DNA of 64,000 bases. Source: Linnemannia elongata. Taxonomy: Eukaryota > Mortierellomycota > Mortierellomycetes > Mortierellales > Mortierellaceae. Of this stretch, positions 11,738-22,257 are shown piece by piece. Position 1 is the first letter of the stretch. The number at the start of each line of letters is the position of its first letter. A program made the position numbers and the translations under genes. A model generated the notes under the pieces. That model made no database searches. It had not been told where the DNA came from and saw only the letters and a program-made list of their open reading frames with translations. Location of the stretch: contig JAXBDG010000004.1 in the NCBI GenBank assembly GCA_036320915.1, positions 434,001 through 498,000 on the forward strand, read 5' to 3'.

Positions 11738-12265
11738 CAGTCCTTTTTTTAGATTGCGTTGTTATTACTTCAGTATACAGAGTACTACAGACAACGGTCA
11801 CTAATTCCAACACACTTTTTCGCCGTTTATTGTTATTCTTCTATTTTTTCTGGATCGTGATTTCACGAGGAAAGCCACGCGAGCAAACACTAACACTGTA
11901 TGCGAGAGAAAAATAGGTAGATGTAGCTATCGGGGTTTGTGGGGACAGATCTTTTTCGAGAGGAATCTGTTGTTCCTTTCTAGTTGATCCTTAGTTATGG
12001 TAGAGGCTTGGACTGCTCATGGCTGGTTGATACAGGCACCTACATCTATACCACTTATTGGATGAGTCTGCATTAAGGTAACGGCCCTGAAGCAATCGTA
12101 TGTCGGAAAAGTATAAGAGTACACCCCAATCTCATGCCCTTGGTAGACACAAATCCCTGGGGTACAGTAGATCCCTGGGGTACAAGTAGGATATTCAAGC
12201 GATTCCATCTCCATTTGGCTCTTTGAGAAACTGGGTGTTTCAGCTGGACATGGTGGCATGTTGTT

Positions 12266-12400
12266 TTAGTCAACGTTGTCATGAGGCAGCATATGCACTT
12301 TGCAACCGGCCGCAGAGACGGTGTTTAACAGGGCACTTGTTCCAGCAATCGCGCCAAGCACGACGAGGCGATAATAGGTGGTGAAACCAGATAGACGCAT
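12266..12400 (-). CDS. Possible small secreted-type ORF (44 aa), doubtful
   Basis: From ATG at 12400 the frame reads MRLSGFTTYYRLVVLGAIAG followed by a short Ala/Ser-rich segment, resembling a signal peptide, and stops 44 residues in. No family is recognised and no downstream exon could be joined convincingly. It may be chance or the first exon of a decayed secreted-protein gene. Confidence 0.18.
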   Translation of the reverse strand: MRLSGFTTYYRLVVLGAIAGTSALLNTVSAAGCKVHMLPHDNVD

Positions 12401-12825
12401 GACTGGGTGGATGGTGATTATCAGTGGTTTGAGATTGGGAAGACAAAAAAACGACCGTGTCGAGTGCGTAAACTCTAGGGCAGTTGGATTTGGGGTACAA
12501 ATGATAGTTGAGGAAAGGTCAGTCATAAGTAAACGCTATCCCTTTAACATAATCGCAATGTCCACTCGAATACATTAAGTCAGCTTTACGAGAGCGGGTA
12601 TGTTGTGTACGCGGGTCTGCAGTTCCACTTTTGAGTTCCTGTGAGGGATTTCGTCCGTATGAAGGTTCTGACAGGTGTGCTTAAGTTGTGAGGAGTATTG
12701 TTTTAGTTGTTGAGGGCGTAGTGTGAGCGCTGCTACGAGTCTAGTGTCTTGATGTAGGATTGGATGAGCCAGATTTGGACGCGGGTAGGTTTGCGTTCTT
12801 TTTATACGAGTTAGCCGTAAAAGAT

Positions 12826-13200
12826 ATTTAAAAGAGATCAAGGGCAAGAGTGAGATAGGAAGGATGCACAAAAATAGATTAAGGCAGAAAGAGCCAGAGA
12901 GAGGTGATGGGAGGGAGTGAAGGGGATACATTGTGTGAAAGAGAGATAGAGGTAGGATTGACGGTCTGGACTATTTTATGCTAACTCCAACCACAAACCT
13001 GATTCGTCGCAAGTAGAAAAAATTCAAGGAAGCAAAAAAAATCAAGAGGGGCAAGAAAAAAATCAAGGGATTGAAAAAGGTCAAAGGGCGCTAGAAAAGT
13101 CAATGGGACTCAGAGAAGGATCAAGGGATACCAAAGGGCAACACCAAGGGACAACACCAAGGGAAAACATAAATTGACCACATCAAGGGACAATACTAAT
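12826..13200 (+). repeat. Degenerate ATCAAGGGA minisatellite upstream of rRNA fragment b
   Basis: Array of imperfect units, clearest at 13018-13190: AATCAAGGGA, GGTCAAAGGGCGCTAGAAAA, GTCAATGGGACTCAGAGAA, GGATCAAGGGATACCAAAGG, then two exact CAACACCAAGGGA units and CACATCAAGGGACAA. The unit GCTAGAAAAGTCAATGGGAC resembles conserved 28S rRNA just upstream of the point where the neighbouring rRNA fragment starts. Confidence 0.65.
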
Positions 13201-13387
13201 AGATGCTAGAAAGAGATAAAGTGATAAGTATAGGATGTGAATCAACGAGAAGAAAAGGAGAGTTGTTTCTTTATTTACACCACTGAGTGGTATTTAACTA
13301 GGAGTGGGATAATAAATCACGGAGAAGTGCTAGGAATTTCACGAACGCGATACCCACCAGGCGTCATTACTCCGTGTTGGAAACACA

Positions 13388-13525
13388 CTGCTAGTAGAAG
13401 GGATACCTGGCTTGTGGCAGCCAAGCGTTCACAGCGACGTTGCCTTTGATCCATTGATATCGGCTCTTCCTATCATACTGAAGCAGAATTCAGTAAGCGT
13501 TGGATTGTTCGCCACTAATAGGGAG

Positions 13526-13574
<49 letters not shown>

Positions 13575-13757
13575 ATGAAATGTTATTGCAATAGTAATTG
13601 AACTTAGCACGAGAGGAACCGTTCATTCGGATAATTGGTATTTGGGCCTGCCTGAGCAGGGAATGGCCCGAAGCTATCATCCGTTGGGTTATGGCTGAAC
13701 GCCTCTAAGTCAGAACCCGTGCTAGAACGCGACGATTACCGCCTTTTCGATTTTTAG
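13388..13757 (+). pseudogene. Partial 28S rRNA, 3' region (copy b)
   Basis: About 370 bp clearly homologous to the 3' part of large-subunit rRNA: GGATACCTGGCTTGTGGCAG (altered GGGATAACTGGC), GGCTCTTCCTATCATAC, GCAGAATTCAGTAAGCGTTG, GACAGGTTAGTTTTACCCTA, the sarcin-ricin loop as TTAGCACGAGAGGAACC, and GGCTGAACGCCTCTAAGTCA. It ends near GCCTTTTCGATTTTTAG, where homology with copy c also stops. One changed base in the sarcin-ricin loop (AGCACGAGAGG for AGTACGAGAGG) and the lack of the rest of the rDNA indicate a non-functional insertion. Confidence 0.92.
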
Positions 13758-14113
13758 CGTCCGTGGGGTCGGGGAAAGGGCTCGGAAGTTTCTGAGAAAC
13801 ATGTCGACTTGATCGTCTTAATGCCATCTGATGTAGGGATGATGTTGAGTGCAAAGGGTTAACGTAAAGAGGAAAGAAGAAAAGAGATAAAGAGATAAAG
13901 AGATGTATAGTAGACAGAGTAGTAAAAGGCGAAACAGATAATTTATTTTTCAGGCTCACTCCGAATAAAAAAAAATTTACTCCGCTTAAAAAAAAAAAAA
14001 GACGCGCTTTTTTAACTGACGCGCGCAATATTATTCAGCGTATTTTTTTTTTAATGTTGTGACAAAAGCAAATTATGTAGTTTTAGATCAGTGCTAGAGC
14101 TTGAAGGGCTTGA

Positions 14114-15426
14114 TTATTGAGGTGACGTCAGCAAATTTAAGCGTCCAATGGAGACAGTCGAGTTGATCTTGAGTGACTTAGACAGCGCCTGAACTCCATT
14201 GTCTCCGATCGAGTTGTCGTTCAACTTCAAAGTGGTCAGAGTCGAGTTGGACTTGATTGCCTCGGACAGCGCCTGAGCTTCGTTGTCTCCGATCGAGTTG
14301 ATCCCCAAATCCAAAGTAGTTAGAGTCGAGTTGGTCTTGATTGCCTCGGACAGCGCCTGAGCTCCATTGGGTCCGATCGAGTTGACCGAAATGGTCAAAG
14401 TGGTTAGAGTCGAATTAATCTTGATTACCTCGGACAGCGCCTGCGCTCCATTGGATCCGATGGAGTTGATATCCAAGTTCAAAGTGGTCAGAGTCGAGTT
14501 AGTCTTGAGTGCCTTAGACAGCGCTTGAGCTCCATTGTCTCTGATCGAGTTGTATCTCAAGTTCAGAGTGGTCAGAGTCGGGTTGATCACGAGTGCCTGA
14601 GCCAACGCCTCAGCTCCATCGGCTCTGATCAAGTTCTTGTACAAGTTCAAGTTGGTCAGAGTCGAGTTGGTCTTGAGTGCCTGAGCCAGCGCCTGAGCTC
14701 CATTAGATCTGATCAAGTTGAACTGCAAACCCAAAGTGATCAGAGTAATGTTGGTCTTGAGTGCCTCAGACAGCGCCTGAGCTCCATTGTCTCCAATCGA
14801 GTTGTCGTCCAACTTCAAAGTGGTCAGAGTCGAGTTGGTTTTGAGTGCCTTAGACAGCGCCTGAGCTCCTCTGGATGTGATCAAGTTCTTGTACAAGTCC
14901 AAACTAATCAGAGTGGAGTTGATCTTGAGTGCCCCAGACATCGACAGAGCTCCGCTGTCTTTGATCCTGTTGTTGTACAGGATCAAACTGGTGAGAGTTG
15001 AATTGGTCTTGAGTGCCTGAGCCAGCGACATAGCTCCATGGTCTCCGATCGAGTTGCTGTACAAGTTCAAAGTGGTCAGAGTCGAGTTGGTCTTGAGTGC
15101 ATCAGACAGCACTTTAGCTCCTATGAGTCCGATATAGTTGGACCTCAAGACCAGAATATTCAGGCACGAGTTGGTCATGACGCTAGGAATTACGTTGTTA
15201 TAGCCGGATTTTTGAATCTTCAGGCATCGTATAAGGTGCTTGTTTCTCTCGACGGATTCTATGCTAAGGCCACTTTCGGCAATACAACAGAGTTGTAGAG
15301 TCGCGGTGCAAATGAGTCGTTCCAATCCTGACTTACACGCGCACAAGAGGCGAGATCTCTGAGGCCAAGACTGCTGGCAATTCTTGAGCGAATCTCATGT
15401 GGATCGAGAGGATGTGTCCGGGACAT
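14114..15426 (-). pseudogene. F-box/LRR (RNI-type) protein gene with a frameshift
   Basis: The N-terminal part (from ATG at 15426) reads MSRTHPLDPHEIRSRIASSL...LASCARVSQDWNDSFAPRLY, an F-box-like domain typical of SCF substrate receptors. About 50 residues later this frame stops at TAG. The rest of the protein continues in another frame from about 15290 (GLSIESVERNKHLIRCLKIQ) down to the stop at 14114. That part contains twelve leucine-rich repeats of exactly 28 residues, consensus STLTTLNLxxNSIGDNGAQA then LSEALKTN, the ribonuclease-inhibitor type. A one-base indel between 15270 and 15330 would explain the break; an intron is less likely because conserved F-box sequence runs up to it. An upstream hydrophobic stretch (LTISVLVIILVTLVTIFL) is open in the F-box frame but probably untranslated. 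Confidence 0.8.
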
Positions 15427-16084
15427 CTTATTCACAAGGAAGATTGTAACAAGTGTGACGAGGATGATGACGAGAACACTAATAGTGAGTCGCGGAAAGG
15501 TACGATAACGACGTAGGAATGAGGAAAAAAAATGTAAAAAAAGAAGGATATGATAAAGATACAGCGATGTTATGTTGCAAACAGTGAACCTCAACAGTGT
15601 GAAGGCGAGAAAAATAATGGGAAGAACGGGATGTATTTCATTCAGGTTGGCCTTTCAGGCTATTAAATAGGTCGGCTAGATCACAAGGTTTCCGATCTGT
15701 CAATGAATCAGGGCTGCGGGTTTCTCAACTCTTAATTGCTGCGAATAATTTTGCGTTGAACTCATACGCATGCGAATAATTTTTGAGAAACCCTACTGCG
15801 CACCCATCTTCAACAGTTCAGCAAGTATGAAGCGAAAAAGAATGAGATGACGTTGATAGATCATGGTTACACAAGGAGAATATCAAGGGAATTGAGGAAA
15901 ACTCGAGAGTGCCTGTCGACCAATCACTTACAAAACTCTTTGCCATCGTGCCTTTGCTTTGCCATCTCTCACATTACTATTTGCTGCTTTACCAACTGTC
16001 ACCAACTATTTTCTACTTTGCCTACTGATATTAAAATACCTTTTGCATTGCTTTCTCTAACTTCTCTAGGTTCTGGTTTGTCAC
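15427..16084. other. Gene-free stretch
   Basis: Upstream region of the F-box/LRR gene followed by unassigned AT-rich sequence leading to rRNA fragment c. No gene recognised; a 98-residue plus-strand open frame at 15847-16143 runs into the rRNA fragment and is not believed. Confidence 0.4.
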
Positions 16085-16680
16085 CAGGGATAACTGACTT
16101 ATGGCAACCAAGCATTCATAGCGACGTTGCTTTTTTTTTTTGATCCATTGATGTCGGCTCTTCCTATCATACAGAAGCAGAATTCAGTAAGCGTTGGATT
16201 GTTCACCCACAAATATGGAACAAGACCTGTGGTTTAGACCGTCATGACACAGGTTAGTTTTACCCTACTGATGAAATGTTGTTGCAATAGTAATTGAACT
16301 TAGTACGAGAGGAAACGCTCTTTCGGATAATTGGTATTTGGGCCCGCCTGAGCAGGCAATGGCCCGAATCTATGATTCGTTGGGTTATGGCTGAACGCCT
16401 CTAAGTCAAAACCCGTGCTAGAACGCGACGACTACCGCCTTTTCCGATTTTTAGTTGAATATGAATAAATCCTCGGATCCTGAATCATACAACATGGGGT
16501 TGCCTTGCAGAGCGGAATGGCGTTGTGAGGTTCCTGCTAATGTTGATTTCAAATATTGGAAGAGATAAATCCATTGCAGACGACGTTAATAGAACGAGGT
16601 ATTGTAAGCAGTAGAGTCGCCTTGTTGCTAAGATCTTCTGAGATTACGCCCATTGTTCTCTAGATTTGTTCGAAAGAACA
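16085..16680 (+). pseudogene. Partial 28S rRNA, 3' end (copy c, longest)
   Basis: Nearly 600 bp homologous to the 3' end of large-subunit rRNA: CACCAGGGATAACTGACTTA, GGCTCTTCCTATCATAC, ACAGGTTAGTTTTACCCTAC, sarcin-ricin loop CTTAGTACGAGAGGAA, GGCTGAACGCCTCTAAGTCA, and the terminal part GGTATTGTAAGCAGTAGAGT ... TAGATTTGTTC. It has an expanded T-run (16132-16141) and many substitutions (for example GTGGC to ATGGC), so it is a relic. It begins near the same rRNA position as copies b and e. Confidence 0.93.
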
Positions 16681-16709
16681 ACATCATCTTTCCTTTTTTT
16701 CTTTTTTTT

Positions 16710-16744
<35 letters not shown>

Positions 16745-17223
16745 CAGACGCTTAAGTTAAGGGCGGTTTAACTTATCCCTTGGCGGCCGGGTTTTTATGC
16801 GCGGATGGCTACTTGAAATGGGCCGCTTACAGCGAACTCCCCTCCCCAAGCCTGAAAAAAAAATAAAAAAAGAAAAAAAAAAAAATGGCAGCCCCCTTTA
16901 CCAACGAATATCGATGCGACGAGAGGCTACTATAAGGTGATAAATAGTGCCTGGAGAGGTTGAAAATGAGGTGCAAACGCAGATCGGAGGCATATCAACG
17001 GAGTAATGGTCAAAACAAATGTCCATTTGGTTGTCACCAGCCCCCATGATCTCGCCGCCGTGTCTGCTCTACAGCATCGTGAACATCATCCAAAAGAGCG
17101 CCCAAATGCGCTTTGTTTGATGGCGAGTCTCCATGAAATTGTTTGCGTATACGTGTGCATGTTGACTGTAGTTTGCATGAGGGGCTGGGGTTAATAGTTT
17201 TATTTTGGACGCAAAAGGTCCTT
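16681..17223. other. Gene-free stretch with poly-T tract
   Basis: Contains a long T-run (about 16717-16744) directly after the rRNA 3' end, short A-runs near 16855-16885, and the 3' flank of the LSM12-like gene. Nothing else recognised. Confidence 0.5.
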
Positions 17224-18954
17224 CTATCTGCGTCCATTGGCCATACGCAATCTTTCGCCCTCGAGCTAAAGTAGAAAGAAACAATAAGAAGGGCAATTGT
17301 AAGCATGTGGATCAACAAAGCACTGGGTCCGTCCCCAGCAACCCTAGAATTTTTGCTTCTTCATAAAACGAATAATGAAAAAAAGGCAAAAAGAGACGTA
17401 CCACTTTCTTAACGCGGGCAAGCGTAGCAGCCGCTGAGGCATTGGCCTTACAGTTATCGGGTTCGTATGGAGAAGAGATGATCACCTCGTCCATGACCAC
17501 AATCTGATCCTTATGCCAGCGACAAGGCAATCTACATATCCCCGATGATGAAGTGACGCAATGTTATAATGCAAACCAATGTTAGTTTGAAAAGATAGCC
17601 TCGGCGTATGATCCATTGATAGGCATTGCTGCCTCCCTCCAAGTATACACTCAAGATCATCGCCCACCCCAACACCCGGACACAGAGAATCCGAAAGCAA
17701 AGAGACTTACGTCTTGCTGAGGGCGTCGAAAATATCCTGTCCAATGGTCGATACACCAACACCAATACGCGCAGCGGCGGCTTGGGCCTCCCGAATCGCC
17801 TGTTGCTCCCGCTGCTGAATCTTGTCCAGCTGGACATATCCGACGGCCGGTAATACTGTTGAATAAATGTTGTTTGTAATATTGTTGTTGGAGTTGTCTT
17901 CAAAGGTTGAAGTTGATTCTGATGATGGTATGCTGTTGTTGCTCTGACCATTTTGATTTTGTCCAGCAGCAGGTGTAATAGGAGTGGTAGAGGGTGTGGT
18001 GATGGTAGAAGTCGGTCCTGCTGATGGCAGCAATGGGGTCACCTCCTTGATATAGTTGATCTTGAGAATCCTGAAATCATACTTCAATCGTGCTCCTGTG
18101 TTCCCGTTGCTCCCGTTGTTGCTATTGTTGGAGTTGTTGTTCCCGAGCGAGGGGCTGTAGTAGGCGGTGGGGGTGGCGGCGGCTGAGACGGACTTGGCGG
18201 GGCACTGTGTTGTTTGAAAAGAGGAAGAAGCAGAAAGACATGGAAGATCGAAAGGCACAATTGCAGAGTTAAGGATGATAGAGGTGAGAGCGATATCATT
18301 ATGAATGAGGCGGAGGAGAAAACAACGATCCAAACCTCATAGATCGTGTTTTCCTCGAGGTAGTTCCTCAATGATACTCTCGTAGGGGAAATATATGTTG
18401 GATCGAAACAAAACGCATTGACAATATAAATAACACAGCAAAAACGACAATCAAAACGAACTCCAAAGAGCGAACCAATAACACCAGCAAAGCACAAAAA
18501 TAAAGTAAAAAGAAAGAGACGCGAGTTTGATATGAAGTACAACGCAGTTCATGATCACGTCGTAGGCATAGACTTGGCCCTCAAAGACCTCATCCGCCAG
18601 AGTGATGACCTTGACATTCATGCCCAGGACCCAGTCGATCGCTCCATTGTTGCTATTGGCGTTGGTGGTAGCAGCAGCCGTGATGGTGTTGGCAGTGGTT
18701 GTGGCAGCGGTCTTGGAGTCTGTTCCTGAAGGTGCGGGCGACTGCGATCCCAATGCAGGCGAGGACGATGCTGTAGAGGCAGCTCCTGAAGCAGCGCCAC
18801 CATTCTTTGCTGGTCCAACAGAGGTTGTAGTCGCAGTGGTAGCTGCAGCAGAAGGGGTGGTGGCGGTGGGCTTGTTGGCGCCAGCAGCAGCGGCGGATGC
18901 AAAGGAAAGTCCGCCAGAGATTCCAGCGGTTGACTTTTTGTTGAGCGATTCCAT
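17224..18954 (-). CDS. LSM12: LSM12-like protein (Sm-like domain plus anticodon-binding-like AD domain)
   Basis: RNA-associated LSM12 family. Exons 18541-18954, 17711-18204, 17402-17531 and 17224-17265 join in frame to 359 aa. An Ala/Thr/Ser low-complexity region (residues 1-105) precedes the Sm-like fold (IDWVLGMNVKVITLADEVFE, GQVYAYDVIMNCV). Exon 2 adds an Asn/Gly/Ser-rich loop, FRILKINYIKEVTPL, then AARIGVGVSTIGQDIFDALS, the start of the AD domain. Exon 3 holds its hallmark: CRWHKDQIVVMDEVIISSPY then EPDNCKA. Exon 4 ends LEGERLRMANGRR. Human LSM12 is ~195 aa; the extra length here is low-complexity. The exon 1 donor (GTACTT) is weak, so that junction is the least certain; introns 2 and 3 are clean GT-AG. 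Confidence 0.87.
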
Positions 18955-19519
18955 GGTTTCGTCAGGGGGTCGAAGTGTTGTGTGATGGGTTGGGTTGGAT
19001 GGTCTTCGTGAGCTAAAAAAGTGCAGAGAAACAAAAAGGAGCCTTGCTTCTCGTTTCGAGCCTATCTTACCCCTGTGCCGATCGCGAACCAATGACGTCG
19101 CAGAATTAATCGTGACGCGGGTTTGATTTCACACGACTAAACCTCGTCTGCCATTTGGTTGATGCACCTTTTGGCTTTTCGTCAATGTGCACAGACGGGA
19201 CAGCCACACTGCACACAAGCACAAAAGAGGGAGAGCAATGGTGGTGCTCTTCTTGTGCCACAGTTACCACATATCTCTCGAATAAAATTAAAAAAAAAAA
19301 AAAAGGCGTGGCCTTTATTTGGAAAGAGGCGCATGATCCACCGCACAAAGGTGAATTGTTGAAGAACAAGGCTCCTTTGCACAGATCGTCATTTGTCACC
19401 GACTAAAAGCAAAAACAGACTGTACAATGAAAACGAGTGAATGAAAGAGAGAGAGAGTGTGCGTGTGTGTGTGTGTGTGTGTGGAGTGTTCCAAAAGAGA
19501 AATTAGAAGAGCGGTGCGC
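18955..19519. other. Gap between LSM12-like and TSPO genes; GT microsatellite
   Basis: Upstream region of the LSM12-like gene and 3' flank of TSPO. Includes an A-run at 19288-19303 and an alternating GT tract at about 19457-19482. No gene seen. Confidence 0.5.
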
Positions 19520-20025
19520 TTATTTGAACTCCTTCTCGACCTTGTCGGCAGCCTTGTGGGCAGCATCCTTCAGATCATGCTTGGCGTGCTTAGCAGCATC
19601 GTTGATCTCCTTGCCGACTTTGCGGGCAGAGTCGCAAGCGGGGCCGCTGCCGTTCTTGATCCAGATGTCGTAGTTCAAGGCGGTTGCATATCCGAGCCAG
19701 GCGACGTAGGGGATTGTCAAGTAGCCAGCGCTCTTGTCGACCTTGAAGAAGTAGTAGGCGACAGCAACCGACGAGGCCTATTATAAGATATAAGAATATT
19801 TGGGAAGTGATCGCATTAGTCGGTAAAGTGGGTTGTGTGGGTAATTGTATATTGAAATTGATAGGTGGTTTCTTTTTGTCAATGCAGAGTATCACTTGTT
19901 TTGAATAAAATAGATCTTAGTGTGGATTGAAATCTCGATACGGAGGCAACTGCCTTATTAACATTTAAAGACAAAACAGGTCGGACTTGCATGTGGTGTT
20001 GTTGCTGTTGTTTTTGTTTTTGTTT

Positions 20026-20056
<31 letters not shown>

Positions 20057-21034
20057 GCTGTTGTTTGTGTGGAGGGAGCGATGAAAAGAGGGAGAGAGAG
20101 AGATAGAGATCGGCTCACTTTGTTCTGGTAACACCATTTTGTCGCGTCGTGTCGCGTATCATTTCACGCGTAACAACTGATCAAAGAAGAGTGGTGACCA
20201 CAAGAAAGGCCATCGCGAGATCAGAAACCATCCATCCGCTTCATTCTTGTCTTCATTATCCCACGGCGATAAACATCACATCCTCTTCGATATTCGATAT
20301 CACTTCCTTTTGCTTCCCTTGTTCTCCAAAGGACAAGGCGCAGAGTGCGAAAGAAAGGGATGAGGGAGACATAGACCAAGAGGAAGGGAATATGTTTCAC
20401 TCAGATGAAAAAATCGAGGGGAGAGGGAAGGAGTGGTTATAAAGAAAGACTTGATTGACTACTGTGCGAATCGTGCGTGTTGGTGAGGAGTGGGGGATAG
20501 ATAGGGTCGTCTCCGTCCTGTGCCTCCTCTTGTTTGCCTTTCTCCAACAATACCCCAAACACCACAAGTACCCTCCCTTGACAACAAGAACGCAGACTTG
20601 AACAAAAGAGAAAAAGACAATGATGAACTTACAGTCAATCCACCGGCGGTGACGAGGGCAGCACCGATCTTGTTCTTCCAGAACATCAAGGGGGACCAAG
20701 CAAAGTTCAAAGCCAAGTTCAATCCATAGATGCCCAATCCAGTTCTAGCCAAATGACGGATCGAAGGGACTGTGTTGGGTCCAGTGCGGAGGGCGACCAA
20801 GTGGGAGGCATAACCGACGGTGATGTACAATCCGGCCCAGACGGGGGCAAAGACTGAGGCGGGGGCAGCCCATTCGGGTTTTTGGAGACCCTCATAGTAG
20901 GACTTTACGGCGTGGTGGGAGGGGATCGCTGTGAGGAATCCTCCGACGAGAGGCAAGCCGACAGCGAGGATGGGGTAGCGAGCCAGTTGAGTGTTCATGC
21001 TCTGGCAGACTTGATGGAGGTGTTCGGTCGGCAT
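19520..21034 (-). CDS. TSPO: TSPO/MBR (peripheral benzodiazepine receptor/TspO) membrane protein with charged tail
   Basis: TspO/MBR-family five-helix membrane protein, which binds porphyrins and sterols in mitochondrial or ER membranes. Exons 20633-21034 and 19520-19777 give 219 aa; the 855-nt intron is GT-AG and contains a GTT/CAA microsatellite. Family signatures are YYEGLQKPEWAAPASVFAPV with WAGLYITVGYAS (the P-x-W-x-P-P-x-x-F-x-P-V-W region), LNLALNFAWSPLMFW, and PYVAWLGYATALNYDIWIKN near the end of helix 5, which fits a cholesterol-recognition consensus. After helix 5 about 37 extra residues (ARKVGKEINDAAKHAKHDL, then KDAAHKAADKVEKEF) form an Ala/Lys/Asp amphipathic stretch resembling LEA-type repeats; bacterial and animal TSPO (157-170 aa) lack this. 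The start was chosen by homology, since upstream Met codons lie in a CT-rich leader. Confidence 0.93.
19995..20062. repeat. GTT/TTTTTG microsatellite in TSPO intron
   Basis: Run of GTT units interrupted by TTTTTG units; CAA-rich on the transcribed strand. Intronic. Confidence 0.8.
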
Positions 21035-22257
21035 TCTTGGTGGCTGTTGTTTTGCTCCTTTGAGTGTTTGAGGAGTGGTGGGTGGAGGAGGGAGGAGGGG
21101 AGGGGATGGTGGGAAAGAAAGAAAGGAAAAGAAGAGAGAAAAAAGAGACAGAGGGATAAAAACAACAAAGGAAAAGGGGGTCCGAATCACGCTCTGTCTC
21201 TGATTTTCTTCCGATTTTTTATTCTTGGACAAGGGTAATGCAATGCATGGTAGACAAGGGCAGGGAGGCGTCCAGCCTAACACACAAACACACTGACAGA
21301 CATCAGGTATCGAAAAAAAAGAAAGGGTAAGAATCGGAATCGCGTGTATGCATTGTTGTGTGGGTTCATAATGTGGTGTGGGTGTTGTGTTGTAAGGTAT
21401 ATATGAAACATCATTGCAAGACAAAAGAAAAGAAAACACCAGAGAAAAGGAAGGAGGAGCATGACTGCGAGGACTAGGGCGGAAAGGACTAAGTTCGTCC
21501 AAAGGATGTTCTTGCCAATGCTATGGGTAGCTCATGTGAGTAAAGTATTTTTCATCCACTGATAAAATAAGTAAAGTATGGCACGCGAGATGACGTTCAA
21601 GAATGCTCTTGGATATCCATTGATCGAAGGGAGTTATTCCTAACTCTCTAACAGACCCCGAAAATGATGACGACAGTAATGAAAGGTTGATGCTGGGAGC
21701 TCAATTAGGGATACATGAATCAAGAGCTCTCAGCAGCGTGAGTGGTAATTAATAAAAATAGGGGACCTAGGCGACCATGTGCTATGCAGAGGATCAATGG
21801 CTAGAGACTACATTAGTACGTGTACATGTATGCTTCTTCGGCTACCTTCTTCGATCTAATCGACCTTCTAGTGGGATTTAAACACTTCAAGATTAGGGTC
21901 TGACATCATTTTTTTCCTTTTCAGTGATTGATTGACACTGTTGGCCTTTAATCCTCCTCTTCCCCCTTCTTTTTTCCCCGCAACGGTCTCCCCCCCCCCC
22001 CCTACTTCCAAGGGTATCGTCGACAAGTACATAACCCACCCCCTCTGTACTTGTCTTGTTCACTTTTCATCAATCCTTTCATTTTACTTTTTTCTACTTT
22101 TCTTTTCTTCCTTTCTTCCTTTCGTTTTCTTCAACTCTTCCCTACCAGCGCTCTCGCACAACCCAAACAAAAAACAATACCCGCGATTCACCTCCCAACC
22201 CCACCACTCCTCCTCTCCCTCCTAATCGCAATCACTTGCATCCTCCTCTCATTCATA
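21035..22257. promoter_or_regulatory. Divergent promoter region of TSPO and hexokinase
   Basis: About 1.2 kb between two outward-facing genes. It contains GA/CT-rich leaders on both sides and a C-run near 21990-22003 in the hexokinase leader. No confident TATA box or operator; no gene seen. Confidence 0.4.

Noticed and set aside
14525..15298. Plus-strand frames antisense to the LRR gene
   Set aside because: Their repetitiveness mirrors the 84-bp LRR periodicity of the opposite strand.
13388..16680. Functional rDNA unit
   Set aside because: Only 3' 28S pieces are present, with substitutions and breaks and no 18S, 5.8S or ITS.
20459..21502. A 347-codon minus-strand frame covering TSPO exon 1
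   Set aside because: Only the part after Met at 21034 is homologous to TSPO; the N-terminal ~155 residues are a Phe/Pro/Ser-rich translation of the CT-rich leader, and the 3' part runs into the intron.
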